This document shows positions 47,645-56,566 of a DNA stretch of 64,000 bases, piece after piece. Each line of letters opens with the position of its first letter. Positions within the stretch are counted from its first letter, which is position 1. Made by a program: the position numbers and the translations under genes. This stretch comes from a virus. The stretch covers positions 1 through 64,000 of IMG/VR virus record IMGVR_UViG_3300028299_000003; one strand, 5' to 3'. The notes beneath the pieces were generated by a model. That model ran no database searches, was not told the origin of the DNA, and saw only the letters and a program-made list of their open reading frames with translations.

Positions 47645-48445
47645 GTGAAATACATACAGAGATTTAATGAAAGTATAAAAATAGGTGCAAAAGAATACAA
47701 AAAGCAATTAACAGAGGAAGATTTTCTTTATTTATTCAATAAAAATTGTAATAACTTTAATATAAACGATAGAGCACTTATAAGAGGTGATAAGAAATTA
47801 TTCGGTGATTTTTATTATTTAAATGGTAAAAATAGAAGTGTTGATTATAAGTGGATGATGAATTGTCCAATTCATTTAGAATTTATGAGAAGTAAACTCT
47901 GGGAAAATTTGCCACAAAAGGATAAATCAACAGATTTTGGATTAGATGGAAACACACAAATTTCTAGTGGGTTTTATGGTACTGTTTATAGAGTGATACC
48001 ATATGATAACGCTACATTTGTTATGAGTGATAAATTAGTTGGTAACTATAACACCATATTAAACAAAGACTTATCAGTACAATTTTTATCTAATGTTAAT
48101 AATGTTCTAAAAGAATTCAATGACTATTTCAATGAAGTTACTTATGATATGAAAAAATTAGTTAGTAACTTAAATAAATTATTCAAAGATAAAAACAATG
48201 TTACTGAGTTTGTTAAAAATAAAACAAACAATTCTGATATAATATTAAAAATTTATGATATAATACATAAAAAGAATATTGATTTTAAAGAATATATGGA
48301 AAACGCGTATAGTCCAAAATCATACACAGTATTAAATTATAAAGAGGTTTTGAATAGTACACTCCCATTTGGATGGACAGATAAACCAGTTTTACTTATA
48401 AAGAGTTACCTATCAAATGATTTTTTTAGAGAGAACCTTTCTTAA
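47645..48445 (+). CDS. Tagged hypothetical protein, GTG start
   Basis: A 266-residue protein; GTG at 47645 gives (M)KYIQRFNESIKIGAKEYKKQ, which keeps the tag in place. The body is mixed, with NGKNRSVDYKWMMNCPIHLE and GFYGTVYRVIPYDNATFVMS. No domain recognised. Confidence 0.6.
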   Translation: MKYIQRFNESIKIGAKEYKKQLTEEDFLYLFNKNCNNFNINDRALIRGDKKLFGDFYYLNGKNRSVDYKWMMNCPIHLEFMRSKLWENLPQKDKSTDFGLDGNTQISSGFYGTVYRVIPYDNATFVMSDKLVGNYNTILNKDLSVQFLSNVNNVLKEFNDYFNEVTYDMKKLVSNLNKLFKDKNNVTEFVKNKTNNSDIILKIYDIIHKKNIDFKEYMENAYSPKSYTVLNYKEVLNSTLPFGWTDKPVLLIKSYLSNDFFRENLS

Positions 48446-48454
48446 TATATAAAA
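48441..48454 (+). promoter_or_regulatory. Phage-type promoter element
   Basis: CTTAATATATAAAA ending 19 nt before the ATG of the 1029-residue gene. Confidence 0.45.
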
Positions 48455-48473
48455 TAAAATATATTGATTCTTA

Positions 48474-51400
48474 ATGGCTACGATAGACCAAAAATTTGTA
48501 GAAAAACTAGAACTATTCACCAATTCATTAGAACAAATAACAGAACTTCTTAAAGAACAAACTAAGAAGGATAATACTGATGTTGTTAATAAACTTCTAA
48601 AGAATATGGACGAAGATAGAATGTCTGTTGTTATAGAAGAATTAAAAGCGGTTAGAACCGATCTTAAAGAAATAAAAACAGATACAAAATCAATCAAATC
48701 ATCAATAGATGAATTAAAGAAAGAAAAAGAAAGAAATAATTTATTCAATAGAATACAAGATCCAGAGAATAAAGATAAAATTGTTGATGGTATAAAAGTT
48801 ATTGGTTTAATCGCTGGTGGTGTTCTCGCGATTGGATTAGCGTTTAAAATAGTTGGTGAAGTAGATTATTTATCAGTACTATCATTAAGTGCTGGTATGG
48901 TTGCGACTGGATATGCGTTTACAATGATTTCAAAAAATCTGAAAGAACAGAAATTATCTTTAAAAGATATTTTTTTGACCGCGTCTGTTCTTCCTATAAT
49001 GGCTGCTGGGTTGGTGATATCTAGTGCTATATTTAGTAGAGGATTATTCACTTTAACCAAAGAACAAGGATTTACATTAGTTGTTATATCAGCGACGATG
49101 GGGATGGCGATGTATCTAATGACTAAAGCTATTACAGATACAAAGAAAGTATCAGAAGGAAAAATAGAAACTAATTTATCTAGTTATATGATGTTACCAG
49201 TTATTTTACCATTGATAGCGAGTGGAATTTTAATATCTGGATGGATTCTAAGTGCTGTACCAACAATAGCACCATCAAAATTATTATCTATTGGTGTAAT
49301 AACATTAATCGCTGGTGTGTCATTGTGGTTAATGACAAAAGCGTTATCAAAAACAAAAAAAGAAGGTGATGGAAAAGATTTAAAATCTAATTTTCAAAAT
49401 TATTTGGCGTTACCTGTTATTTTACCATTAATAGCTAGTGGATTGGTAGCAGCTAGTATAATATATCTTATGATGAAAACTATGAGTAAAGATGAAGCTA
49501 TAGATCTATTATTGACTAGTGCTGCTATAGGTGCTTCAATGTTAGTAATGATACCGACGATATACTTGTTGAGTAAAACTGGATTAAAACCAGGGGATAC
49601 AGCTAAAATGACACTAATCTTACCACTTATAGCTGGTGGAATAGCTGTGTCATCATGGATATTATCAGAAGGAATATATGATGAAAGTAAAGTACCTTCA
49701 TATAAATGGTCATTAATGACTGGATTATCATTCATCGTATTTGGTGGATCAATGTTCTTATTAGGAAAATTTTTAAAGCAACAAGAGATTATAATAGGTG
49801 GATTAGCGGTACTAGGTGTAGCGTTTGTGATGATGGTAGCGTCAAAAATAATAAATGATGGATCATATAAATCTTTTCCATCATATGATTGGTCGTTAGG
49901 AGTTGGATTATCGTTCCTTGTATTTGGTGGTAGTATGGCGGCGTTGGGTTGGTTATCTATGATTGGTGGTGGTTTAGGGATGGTCGCGTTACTCGCTGGT
50001 GGATTAGCGACAATCGGTATGAGTTATGTTATGGTTGAAGTGGATAGAGTAATAAGTGGTGGTTCTTATAAGAAGTTCCCATCATATGATTGGTCAAAAG
50101 GTGTTGGATTATCATTTCTTGTATTTGGTGGTAGTATGGCGGCGTTAGGTGGGTTAATAATAACTGGAATTGGTGCGGTCGCACTTCTAGCTGGCGCCGC
50201 TGCGGTTTGGGGGTTAGGTGAATTAATGGTTGAAGTTGATGATATATTGAGTGGTGGTAAGTGGAAAAAAGATTCTTACCCATCAGAAGAGTGGGCTAAA
50301 GGAGTTGGAACATCATTGGTTCTTTTCGCGGAAGCGGCGGGATCGTCTAGTATATGGGATAAAGTAACAGATTGGATATTTGGATCAAACAAAGATACGA
50401 TGGTTGGGTTAGCTACTGAAATGATAAAGGTCGCGGAAACATTAGGAAGTAGTACAATATGGGATAAGAATCTTAAACATCCATCTGAAAAATGGGCTAA
50501 GGGAGTTGGAATATCAATGATGTATTTCGCTCAGATTTTTGAAATACTTGATAAAGTTGATATAGACTCTGATGAATTTGGAGAAGAATCTGTTAATTTA
50601 ATAAAAGGTATAGAACAAGTCGCTGTTTATTTAAACGATAGTAAGATAAAATGGGATAACATCAGTACAATGCAAAAATTACCAGTCTGGGGAGATAATG
50701 TATCAAAAGGTATTTCATCATTTGTTAAGGTTCTTGACGAAATTGATGAAGCGAGTTATGGAAAGAATGATATAAATATATTTGAATTAACGTTAGATTC
50801 AATTGTTAGTGCTTCCACTAAATTGAAAGGTGTATCAATTGGATCTATAAATGTTAGTGATGTATCAAAAGGTATATCAGAGTTCATCAAGTTACTAGAT
50901 GAACTTGATGAAGCGAGTTATGGTAGAAATGATATAAATATATTTGAATTAACGTTAGATTCAATCGCTAGTGCTTCTAAAAAATTGAAAGGAGTAAAAT
51001 TTGATTCAATAGAAGGATTTACAAAGAGTATTAAAGATTTATTTGAATTCACTAGTAATCAGAGTTTAACAAAAGGAATTAGTATAGATGAAATAATATC
51101 AAATTTTTCAAAACTCGGAGATATTAATACTTCTGGAATAGATAATTTATCATATTCATTGAAGAGTGTTAAAGATGTTTTAGATAATATTGACACTGTT
51201 GGATTACAGAAATTAACAAGTTTTACAAATGATATGTTAGTATTATCATTAATTGATGAATCTAAGTTAGAAAACTTTATAGAAACTATTGATGATAAGA
51301 AATCAGAATTAATAGAAATATTATCTTTAGGTAGAATGGGTGAAAATGTAGGTGGAAATTTTGAAACAACAGTTGTATCTAGACAAATAATTCAAAAAGA

Positions 51401-51563
51401 TACAGAAGAAAAGAAACAAGAAGAAGAAAGATTTAGATCCTTAATGAGTAGATTAGAAATTATGACAAGCATATTCCAAAGTATGTTAGAAGTTAAACGG
51501 ATGGATAATCCAGAAGGCCTTAATTTTACAGAATCAACAAGAAGTAATTTCAACTTCGTCTAA
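48474..51563 (+). CDS. Large hydrophobic repeat protein, tape-measure candidate
   Basis: A 1029-residue protein. Residues 1-95 are coiled-coil-like. Residues about 100-600 hold more than ten hydrophobic segments, including three related repeats (SYKWSLMTGLSFIVFGGSM, SYDWSLGVGLSFLVFGGSM, SYDWSKGVGLSFLVFGGSM). Two later repeats of about 58 residues contain EASYG.NDINIFELTLDSI. The C-terminus is helical. The size and hydrophobic repeats fit a tape measure or membrane-active tail protein; other structural roles remain possible. Confidence 0.6.
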   Translation: MATIDQKFVEKLELFTNSLEQITELLKEQTKKDNTDVVNKLLKNMDEDRMSVVIEELKAVRTDLKEIKTDTKSIKSSIDELKKEKERNNLFNRIQDPENKDKIVDGIKVIGLIAGGVLAIGLAFKIVGEVDYLSVLSLSAGMVATGYAFTMISKNLKEQKLSLKDIFLTASVLPIMAAGLVISSAIFSRGLFTLTKEQGFTLVVISATMGMAMYLMTKAITDTKKVSEGKIETNLSSYMMLPVILPLIASGILISGWILSAVPTIAPSKLLSIGVITLIAGVSLWLMTKALSKTKKEGDGKDLKSNFQNYLALPVILPLIASGLVAASIIYLMMKTMSKDEAIDLLLTSAAIGASMLVMIPTIYLLSKTGLKPGDTAKMTLILPLIAGGIAVSSWILSEGIYDESKVPSYKWSLMTGLSFIVFGGSMFLLGKFLKQQEIIIGGLAVLGVAFVMMVASKIINDGSYKSFPSYDWSLGVGLSFLVFGGSMAALGWLSMIGGGLGMVALLAGGLATIGMSYVMVEVDRVISGGSYKKFPSYDWSKGVGLSFLVFGGSMAALGGLIITGIGAVALLAGAAAVWGLGELMVEVDDILSGGKWKKDSYPSEEWAKGVGTSLVLFAEAAGSSSIWDKVTDWIFGSNKDTMVGLATEMIKVAETLGSSTIWDKNLKHPSEKWAKGVGISMMYFAQIFEILDKVDIDSDEFGEESVNLIKGIEQVAVYLNDSKIKWDNISTMQKLPVWGDNVSKGISSFVKVLDEIDEASYGKNDINIFELTLDSIVSASTKLKGVSIGSINVSDVSKGISEFIKLLDELDEASYGRNDINIFELTLDSIASASKKLKGVKFDSIEGFTKSIKDLFEFTSNQSLTKGISIDEIISNFSKLGDINTSGIDNLSYSLKSVKDVLDNIDTVGLQKLTSFTNDMLVLSLIDESKLENFIETIDDKKSELIEILSLGRMGENVGGNFETTVVSRQIIQKDTEEKKQEEERFRSLMSRLEIMTSIFQSMLEVKRMDNPEGLNFTESTRSNFNFV

Positions 51564-51613
51564 AAAAAATTAAACATTTACATTTTTCTTTATATAATTT
51601 AAAAAAGCTAATT

Positions 51614-52105
51614 ATGATTAGTGGTATTATAAATTTCGTTAAGTATAGAAGACTAATAGAAAAAAATAAAGAAGAATTATCAAGAGAGTTTGGTGTAAAA
51701 ATTGATAATTTATATCGTCTAGGAACAATAGTAAGTATTTCTTCTCAAAAATTAGAGTTAATGAGAAACTATAAAAATTCTGAATTAGATATTCATAAAG
51801 AATTAGATGTAGAAGTTAGACGAATAATATCTAAGATGGATCGTTATTTTATGCAGAAAAATTTAATAGAATACATTGGATTATATGATGTTCAACGAGT
51901 TGGAGAAAATTTAGTAACACTTGTTATGTCGTATAGATTATTGGGTATTGTTAAATTCGCTAAACGAATAAGAATAGTACAAGTAATATCAATACTTAGT
52001 TTATTTTGTGGGTTTTTTGGATTGATGTATATGATACCAGGTGCTTCAATATTCTTACTGATGGTAATACTTAATTCTATACTATTTAAAAAACTTTTTA
52101 TATAA
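51614..52105 (+). CDS. Membrane protein with two C-terminal TM helices
   Basis: A 163-residue protein. A helical soluble part (1-120) is followed by two TM segments (VVQVISILSLFCGFFGLMYM-like, about 123-143, and ASIFLLMVILNSILF, about 147-161). Lysis or membrane-remodelling roles are possible. No family recognised. Confidence 0.6.
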   Translation: MISGIINFVKYRRLIEKNKEELSREFGVKIDNLYRLGTIVSISSQKLELMRNYKNSELDIHKELDVEVRRIISKMDRYFMQKNLIEYIGLYDVQRVGENLVTLVMSYRLLGIVKFAKRIRIVQVISILSLFCGFFGLMYMIPGASIFLLMVILNSILFKKLFI

Positions 52106-52135
52106 ATAAGATATAAACAAAAAATAATAAAAATT

Positions 52136-52564
52136 ATGGCGAAAGAAGACTTTAAAAAATTATCGGATGATATTAAAGATCATTTTCTAAGTATAGAAAA
52201 GGAATTTAATCTTCCAATGGATATAACATTTCATTATCTATCAAATACAAAACAAAAACAATTAATAAAATTTGTTAAGATTCCAGATCAATACTCATGT
52301 GAAATATCACTGAATTCAGATATATTGGTGATTTTTAATGAAGAATACTTTGATAATTTTGATGAAAAATCAAAAAAGATATTGATTGAAAAAGAATTAG
52401 ATAGAATTGAATTTAACTTTGAAAAAGGTACAATAAGATTAATAAATCCAAAGATAAATGTAAATAGTGGGTTTGTAGCGAAACATACCTGGGAATCTGT
52501 TGATAATGCGATTAAATTAGAAGAAGAATTTGAAAAACAAAGAAAAGAAAAAAATAAAGAATAA
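52136..52564 (+). CDS. Hypothetical phage protein
   Basis: A 142-residue protein. The central part (CEISLNSDILVIFNEEYFDN) and the C-terminal INVNSGFVAKHTWESVDNAI resemble small conserved phage proteins of unknown function. No HExxH metal motif was seen. Acidic C-terminus. Confidence 0.55.
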   Translation: MAKEDFKKLSDDIKDHFLSIEKEFNLPMDITFHYLSNTKQKQLIKFVKIPDQYSCEISLNSDILVIFNEEYFDNFDEKSKKILIEKELDRIEFNFEKGTIRLINPKINVNSGFVAKHTWESVDNAIKLEEEFEKQRKEKNKE

Positions 52565-52566
52565 TT

Positions 52567-52719
52567 ATGACATTTTCAGAATATATTATACAACAAAGAA
52601 GTTTGAATTTTTATTTTATATCTATTTATGATATGAATAGACTTGGTTGTAATATGACTATTGAAGAATGGTTTTCGGATCTTTATTATGATTATAATAT
52701 TCTTTTTCCACGAAATTAA
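52567..52719 (+). CDS. Small hypothetical protein
   Basis: A 50-residue ORF starting MTFSEYIIQQRSLNFYFISI and ending NILFPRN. It fits tightly after the previous stop with an ATG in A-rich context. A 16-codon ORF at 52738-52788 follows but is too short to judge. Confidence 0.45.
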   Translation: MTFSEYIIQQRSLNFYFISIYDMNRLGCNMTIEEWFSDLYYDYNILFPRN

Positions 52720-52806
52720 AAAATTAATAAGATAATTATGACAGATTTAGAAATCTTTAACAATTTCAAATATCTTTTAGAATGTTAATAAAAAAAAATA
52801 AAAATT

Positions 52807-53670
52807 ATGGAAATAAATAAAGAAGATTTACAAGATTTTGTCATTAGTGACGAACAAACAAATCTAGAAGATAATTTTGGTGACCTACAAGTAACAACTA
52901 TCGGTGTAGTTGATCAATTTGATTTTACTAGTGAAGATGAGTTTAATGTGGAAGAATCATTTGAATATGTTAAACACACAAAAAAACCATCAGAGACTAA
53001 GGAACTAGCTAAAAACCGAGAAGCAGATAATATAATCAAAGAAACAGCGTCTAAATATATTGATCAATCATATGTTGAAGCTATGAATAAAGAGTACGAT
53101 AATTTAAGAGCGTTGTTAAAAAGATATGATGTCAATAGTGAATTAGTTAAGAATATGGTAGAAGAAGATAAGGATAAGATTTATGGTATCGCGGAATATT
53201 TGTTTAATAATTTTCAATCAAGATTAAACGATATGAGTTTTTCTTTTGATTTGACTCGTGGTGAGTGGAAATTTTTATTCAATTCATTATTTCACAAAAT
53301 TGAGTATGATCAAAATGAGGTATTTCAGGTAAACGAATTGAGAGAAAAATATCTTGATAATGTTATAGAGACAGTAAAATCATTAGATAAATCAATGGAA
53401 GATATTCCAACAGTTGTTGGTGTTGATTATCTAATTATTTTATATCACATAATTTCTAAGTATAAAGTTAAAGGAATCAGTTCCGAGTATTACGCGTATA
53501 TTGGATTGTTAAAAAAAATCGCGGAAAGAATAAAACTTTATAACGCGTACAATGTTTGGATTCAAAGACTCAGTTCAGACTTTCAACTATGGGGTGGTGG
53601 TTTGAGTGTGGATGAAGAAATTCTTAATGGCAGTGGTATGTCAGAAGTTCAGGAAACTCAAGAAGATTAA
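52807..53670 (+). CDS. Hypothetical protein, probably structural or scaffold-like
   Basis: A 287-residue, mostly helical protein with an acidic N-terminus (ISDEQTNLEDNFGDLQ) and a FNSLFHKIEYDQNEVFQV core. No catalytic residues. It lies directly before the dUTPase gene. Confidence 0.55.
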   Translation: MEINKEDLQDFVISDEQTNLEDNFGDLQVTTIGVVDQFDFTSEDEFNVEESFEYVKHTKKPSETKELAKNREADNIIKETASKYIDQSYVEAMNKEYDNLRALLKRYDVNSELVKNMVEEDKDKIYGIAEYLFNNFQSRLNDMSFSFDLTRGEWKFLFNSLFHKIEYDQNEVFQVNELREKYLDNVIETVKSLDKSMEDIPTVVGVDYLIILYHIISKYKVKGISSEYYAYIGLLKKIAERIKLYNAYNVWIQRLSSDFQLWGGGLSVDEEILNGSGMSEVQETQED

Positions 53671-53722
53671 AATAATCTTGGATTTTATCCACAAAAGCAA
53701 TTTATGAAAATAAAATTAGATT

Positions 53723-54157
53723 ATGAAGATTAAAGTAGTAAATAAATCAAATAATGAAATACCAAAATACGCTGAACCTTTTTCAGCTGGTGTGGATTTA
53801 AGAGCAAATATAGATAGACCGATGATATTAGAACAATCGGAATTTTTTACAATTCCAACTGGAATTTATATTGAATTACCTAAAGGTACTTTTGGTATGG
53901 TGACACCTAGAAGTGGATTGGCTTCTAAATTTGGTATTTCAATTGTTAATTCACCTGGTATTATAGATAGTTCATATCGCGGAGAATTAAAGATTATATT
54001 AATTAATCATGGAAAAGAACCATTTATGATAAATAATGGTGATAGAATCGCACAATTAATATTGATGAATTATCAAAAGATTAATTTTGAAATAGTCGAT
54101 AAACTTTCTGAAACTGAACGTGGTATCGGTGGTTTTAATTCAACAGGTGTTAAATAA
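53723..54157 (+). CDS. dut: dUTPase
   Basis: A 144-residue protein with all five motifs: AGVDLRAN, PRSGLASKFGI, GIIDSSYRGELKI, NGDRIAQLIL and the C-terminal Gly-rich RGIGGFNSTG. It hydrolyses dUTP to dUMP and pyrophosphate as a trimer, protecting phage DNA from uracil and feeding dTMP synthesis. The length is standard. The upstream gene is of unknown function. Confidence 0.95.
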   Translation: MKIKVVNKSNNEIPKYAEPFSAGVDLRANIDRPMILEQSEFFTIPTGIYIELPKGTFGMVTPRSGLASKFGISIVNSPGIIDSSYRGELKIILINHGKEPFMINNGDRIAQLILMNYQKINFEIVDKLSETERGIGGFNSTGVK

Positions 54158-54182
54158 TTGTAAAAAATAAATTTTTAAAAAT

Positions 54183-54413
54183 ATGACTAGATTGGAATTT
54201 TTATATAAAGAATTGGGTTCATTAGTAGATGATATATCAGAATTAGCTGGAACCGAATTTGAAGAGGTAGAAGAAGCGTTGGATTGGTTGAAAGAAGATG
54301 GAACAGATGATTCACTAGACTTTCTAGATAAACTAGAATCTGTAATAGATGAAATAGATGAAATAGAAAGTGAATCAGATGTTGATGAATTTTTTGATGA
54401 TGAAGATTATTAA
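54183..54413 (+). CDS. Small acidic protein
   Basis: A 76-residue, very acidic protein starting MTRLEFLYKELGSLVDDISE and ending ESDVDEFFDDEDY. DNA-mimic or adaptor roles are conceivable; nothing specific is visible. Last gene before a terminator. Confidence 0.6.
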   Translation: MTRLEFLYKELGSLVDDISELAGTEFEEVEEALDWLKEDGTDDSLDFLDKLESVIDEIDEIESESDVDEFFDDEDY

Positions 54414-54430
54414 AAAATAATTAGAAACAA

Positions 54431-54456
54431 AAAAATCGGAGTAATTTCCGATTTTT
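54431..54456. terminator. Bidirectional terminator
   Basis: AAAAATCGGA / TCCGATTTTT hairpin with flanking A- and T-runs between convergent genes ending at 54413 and 54458. Confidence 0.8.
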
Positions 54457-54457
54457 T

Positions 54458-54784
54458 TTATAAAAAATATCTGTAAACTTTTTCAGTATGTTTACAAGTA
54501 TTATCCTTTCTGAATTTTAGACATTCACAACTTAGTATATAATCTTCGTGTAATGTTAATTTTGTCGTATTTTCTTTATCTTTTATTAAAAATGTTTTTT
54601 TATCTCTGTTTATAGACATCTGATTTGTTCTAATCCAAACACTCATTAATTTACCTAACGTTATACTTTCATCTAATAATTGATACATTATGTAATCAAT
54701 AACAACAAATCTATTACCACCATTGGTTCTTGTTATTACTGGTTTTGAGTGAATTATATTTGGTATTTTTGTTAATATATCCAT
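54458..54784 (-). CDS. SWIM-type zinc finger protein
   Basis: A 108-residue protein. The C-terminal CECLKFRKDNTCKH matches the SWIM pattern CxC(n)CxH. The beta-rich N-terminal half may be a binding module. SWIM fingers bind DNA or protein. It overlaps the SLOG-like gene upstream by one base. Confidence 0.7.
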   Translation of the reverse strand: MDILTKIPNIIHSKPVITRTNGGNRFVVIDYIMYQLLDESITLGKLMSVWIRTNQMSINRDKKTFLIKDKENTTKLTLHEDYILSCECLKFRKDNTCKHTEKVYRYFL

Positions 54785-55365
54785 TATTCAAAAGTATTTG
54801 TATATACTTTAGTTATAAAATTTATTCCATTACTGTTTAATTCCCTAGTTCCTATACCAGCGAAATTTGGTGTTAGTTTTGGAATATATGATATTTCTTT
54901 AAACCCATCATCTTCATATTTGAATAACATATCTTTATCTTGGTCAAAAACAAAAATAGGATTTTCTGTGAATGTTTTAGCCAGTTCTACAGAATACCCC
55001 GTACCACCATCAACGACTTCTATTTTGGATTTATTCTCATACCTATTGCCCTTTTCACCTGGTTTTATAATATTACCAATCGCGAAAATAGATTCAGAAT
55101 TTTTAACCTGAAACCAATTTCTAGAAAGAAGTTTACGAACATACCTAGAAGACCCAAATAATTGCCTACTCATATTATTAGAAACTACTAATACTTTCTC
55201 CCATCCTTCCATTAGTTCATCATCAGATAGAATCTTTCTACTTGGAGATAAACATCTATGATCATCAAATGAATAAGCGATAGTGTCAACACCATATTGT
55301 TTTCCTGTGGTTTCCCACGCGATATCCGATCCGCGAGCTCCACCACTATGATTTATATATTTCAT
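54784..55365 (-). CDS. SLOG/DprA-like nucleotide-binding protein
   Basis: A 193-residue protein from MKYINHSGGARGSDI (a longer start at 55392 is less likely because it would overlap the upstream gene more). The SGGARGSDIAWETTGKQYGV motif near the N-terminus is typical of SLOG-type Rossmann proteins related to DprA and LOG. VVDGGTGYSVELAKTF forms a second Gly-rich loop. It could bind nucleotides or nucleotide-derived signals. Confidence 0.65.
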   Translation of the reverse strand: MKYINHSGGARGSDIAWETTGKQYGVDTIAYSFDDHRCLSPSRKILSDDELMEGWEKVLVVSNNMSRQLFGSSRYVRKLLSRNWFQVKNSESIFAIGNIIKPGEKGNRYENKSKIEVVDGGTGYSVELAKTFTENPIFVFDQDKDMLFKYEDDGFKEISYIPKLTPNFAGIGTRELNSNGINFITKVYTNTFE

Positions 55366-55546
55366 AATTATTTTTTTTTTCAAAATTATCAATTTGTTCT
55401 TGAAGTATTTTTTTCTGTAGTTTTTCCATTTCTTTTAATGTATTATACAGATTTTCAAAATCAAAAGTATAACAATCATCTAAAAATTTTATCTGGTATT
55501 TAATGTCCTCAGATAAAAGTTCGTATCTTTCAAATATTTCTTCCAT
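55346..55546 (-). CDS. Small helical protein
   Basis: A 66-residue coiled-coil-like protein (MEEIFERYELLSEDIKYQIK, NTLKEMEKLQKKILQEQIDN). It overlaps the SLOG-like gene by 20 nt. Function unknown. Confidence 0.55.
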   Translation of the reverse strand: MEEIFERYELLSEDIKYQIKFLDDCYTFDFENLYNTLKEMEKLQKKILQEQIDNFEKKNNYEIYKS

Positions 55547-55578
55547 TTTTTTTGTAAATATAAGTTATAAAATTTCAA

Positions 55579-56121
55579 TTAACAACTTTTCTTAAGAAGT
55601 TTTTTCAATTTTTTAGAAAAATCCCTTGATTTCTTTTTCAAATCCTTTTCATCACTATTATTATCTATAATGATATCATATTCATAATTTTCAACATTCA
55701 TATCAGAATCGTTATTTGGAATAAACTCAACTTCTTTTTTTACGAGTAATGTTAGACATAAATTTCCATAAAATTTCTTTAGTTTATCTATTTCTTGTGG
55801 TTCTCGTATATGAACAAAGTAAACATTAATTCTAGTGTCTTTATTATTTTTTACACAATAATCAGTATCTACTTTTATTTTATCTATAATATCATTAAAT
55901 GGCCCATCATTATATTCACTCCAAATCCTTTTCAAGTCGGATAGAAACTTTCTAGACCTCTCTTCTTTTTTTCCATCCCATCCAAAACACAATTCCGCGA
56001 CACTTTTTACCTTATCAACTGATGATAAGTTTTTTACTCTAAAATCAGAAACTTCTTTTACATAACTTACAAATTTGTCTTTTCCAACTTGGGAAGTTCC
56101 ATTAACTATTACAATTATCAT
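55579..56121 (-). CDS. P-loop (deoxy)nucleotide kinase-like protein
   Basis: A 180-residue protein. IVIVNGTSQVGKDKFVSYVK is a Walker A-type loop like that of dNMP kinases (T4 gp1 type). A VYFVHIREPQEI segment (about 100-111) fits the LID/base region. With the dUTPase nearby, a nucleotide-supply role is plausible; substrate specificity is not visible. Confidence 0.7.
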   Translation of the reverse strand: MIIVIVNGTSQVGKDKFVSYVKEVSDFRVKNLSSVDKVKSVAELCFGWDGKKEERSRKFLSDLKRIWSEYNDGPFNDIIDKIKVDTDYCVKNNKDTRINVYFVHIREPQEIDKLKKFYGNLCLTLLVKKEVEFIPNNDSDMNVENYEYDIIIDNNSDEKDLKKKSRDFSKKLKKLLKKSC

Positions 56122-56285
56122 TTATCATAAATTATTTTTTCAACAGGTACAGAATATTCGTACCATAGTTTATCGTTAGTTACACCTATTTTAGCGTTAC
56201 AATCCTCACATTTTATAAATGTTTTATTTCTCTTAAGATTCTGTTTGTTACAAACAGGGCATTTTTTAATATCATCTAATTCCAT
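56118..56285 (-). CDS. Small zinc-ribbon protein
   Basis: A 55-residue ORF starting MELDDIKKCPVCNKQN, with a second Cys pair in KCEDCNAKIG. Four Cys suit one zinc. Its stop overlaps the kinase start (ATGA). Confidence 0.65.
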   Translation of the reverse strand: MELDDIKKCPVCNKQNLKRNKTFIKCEDCNAKIGVTNDKLWYEYSVPVEKIIYDK

Positions 56286-56303
56286 TATATTATATTATTT
56301 TTT

Positions 56304-56561
56304 TCACCAATCTTCATCTTCATCTTCATCAAATTCTCCTTCAATAATGAATTTACCATTTTTTAATTTTTCAGTTACTTTAACATCAAGTTCTCTTTCA
56401 ACACATTCAATGAAATCTTCTTCTTCATAATTGACGATACCATTATATCCGTTGATATACATATCAACAATGAAATCTATATCAAACATATCCTCAATAG
56501 AATCAGAATTCAAATATTTTTCTTCAATCATTTCAATGATTTCTTCTTTTGTTTTTTTCAT
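56304..56561 (-). CDS. Small acidic protein
   Basis: An 85-residue protein starting MKKTKEEIIEMIEEKYLNSD and ending EGEFDEDEDEDW. Directly downstream of IF3. No family recognised. Confidence 0.6.
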   Translation of the reverse strand: MKKTKEEIIEMIEEKYLNSDSIEDMFDIDFIVDMYINGYNGIVNYEEEDFIECVERELDVKVTEKLKNGKFIIEGEFDEDEDEDW

Positions 56562-56566
56562 CTTTT

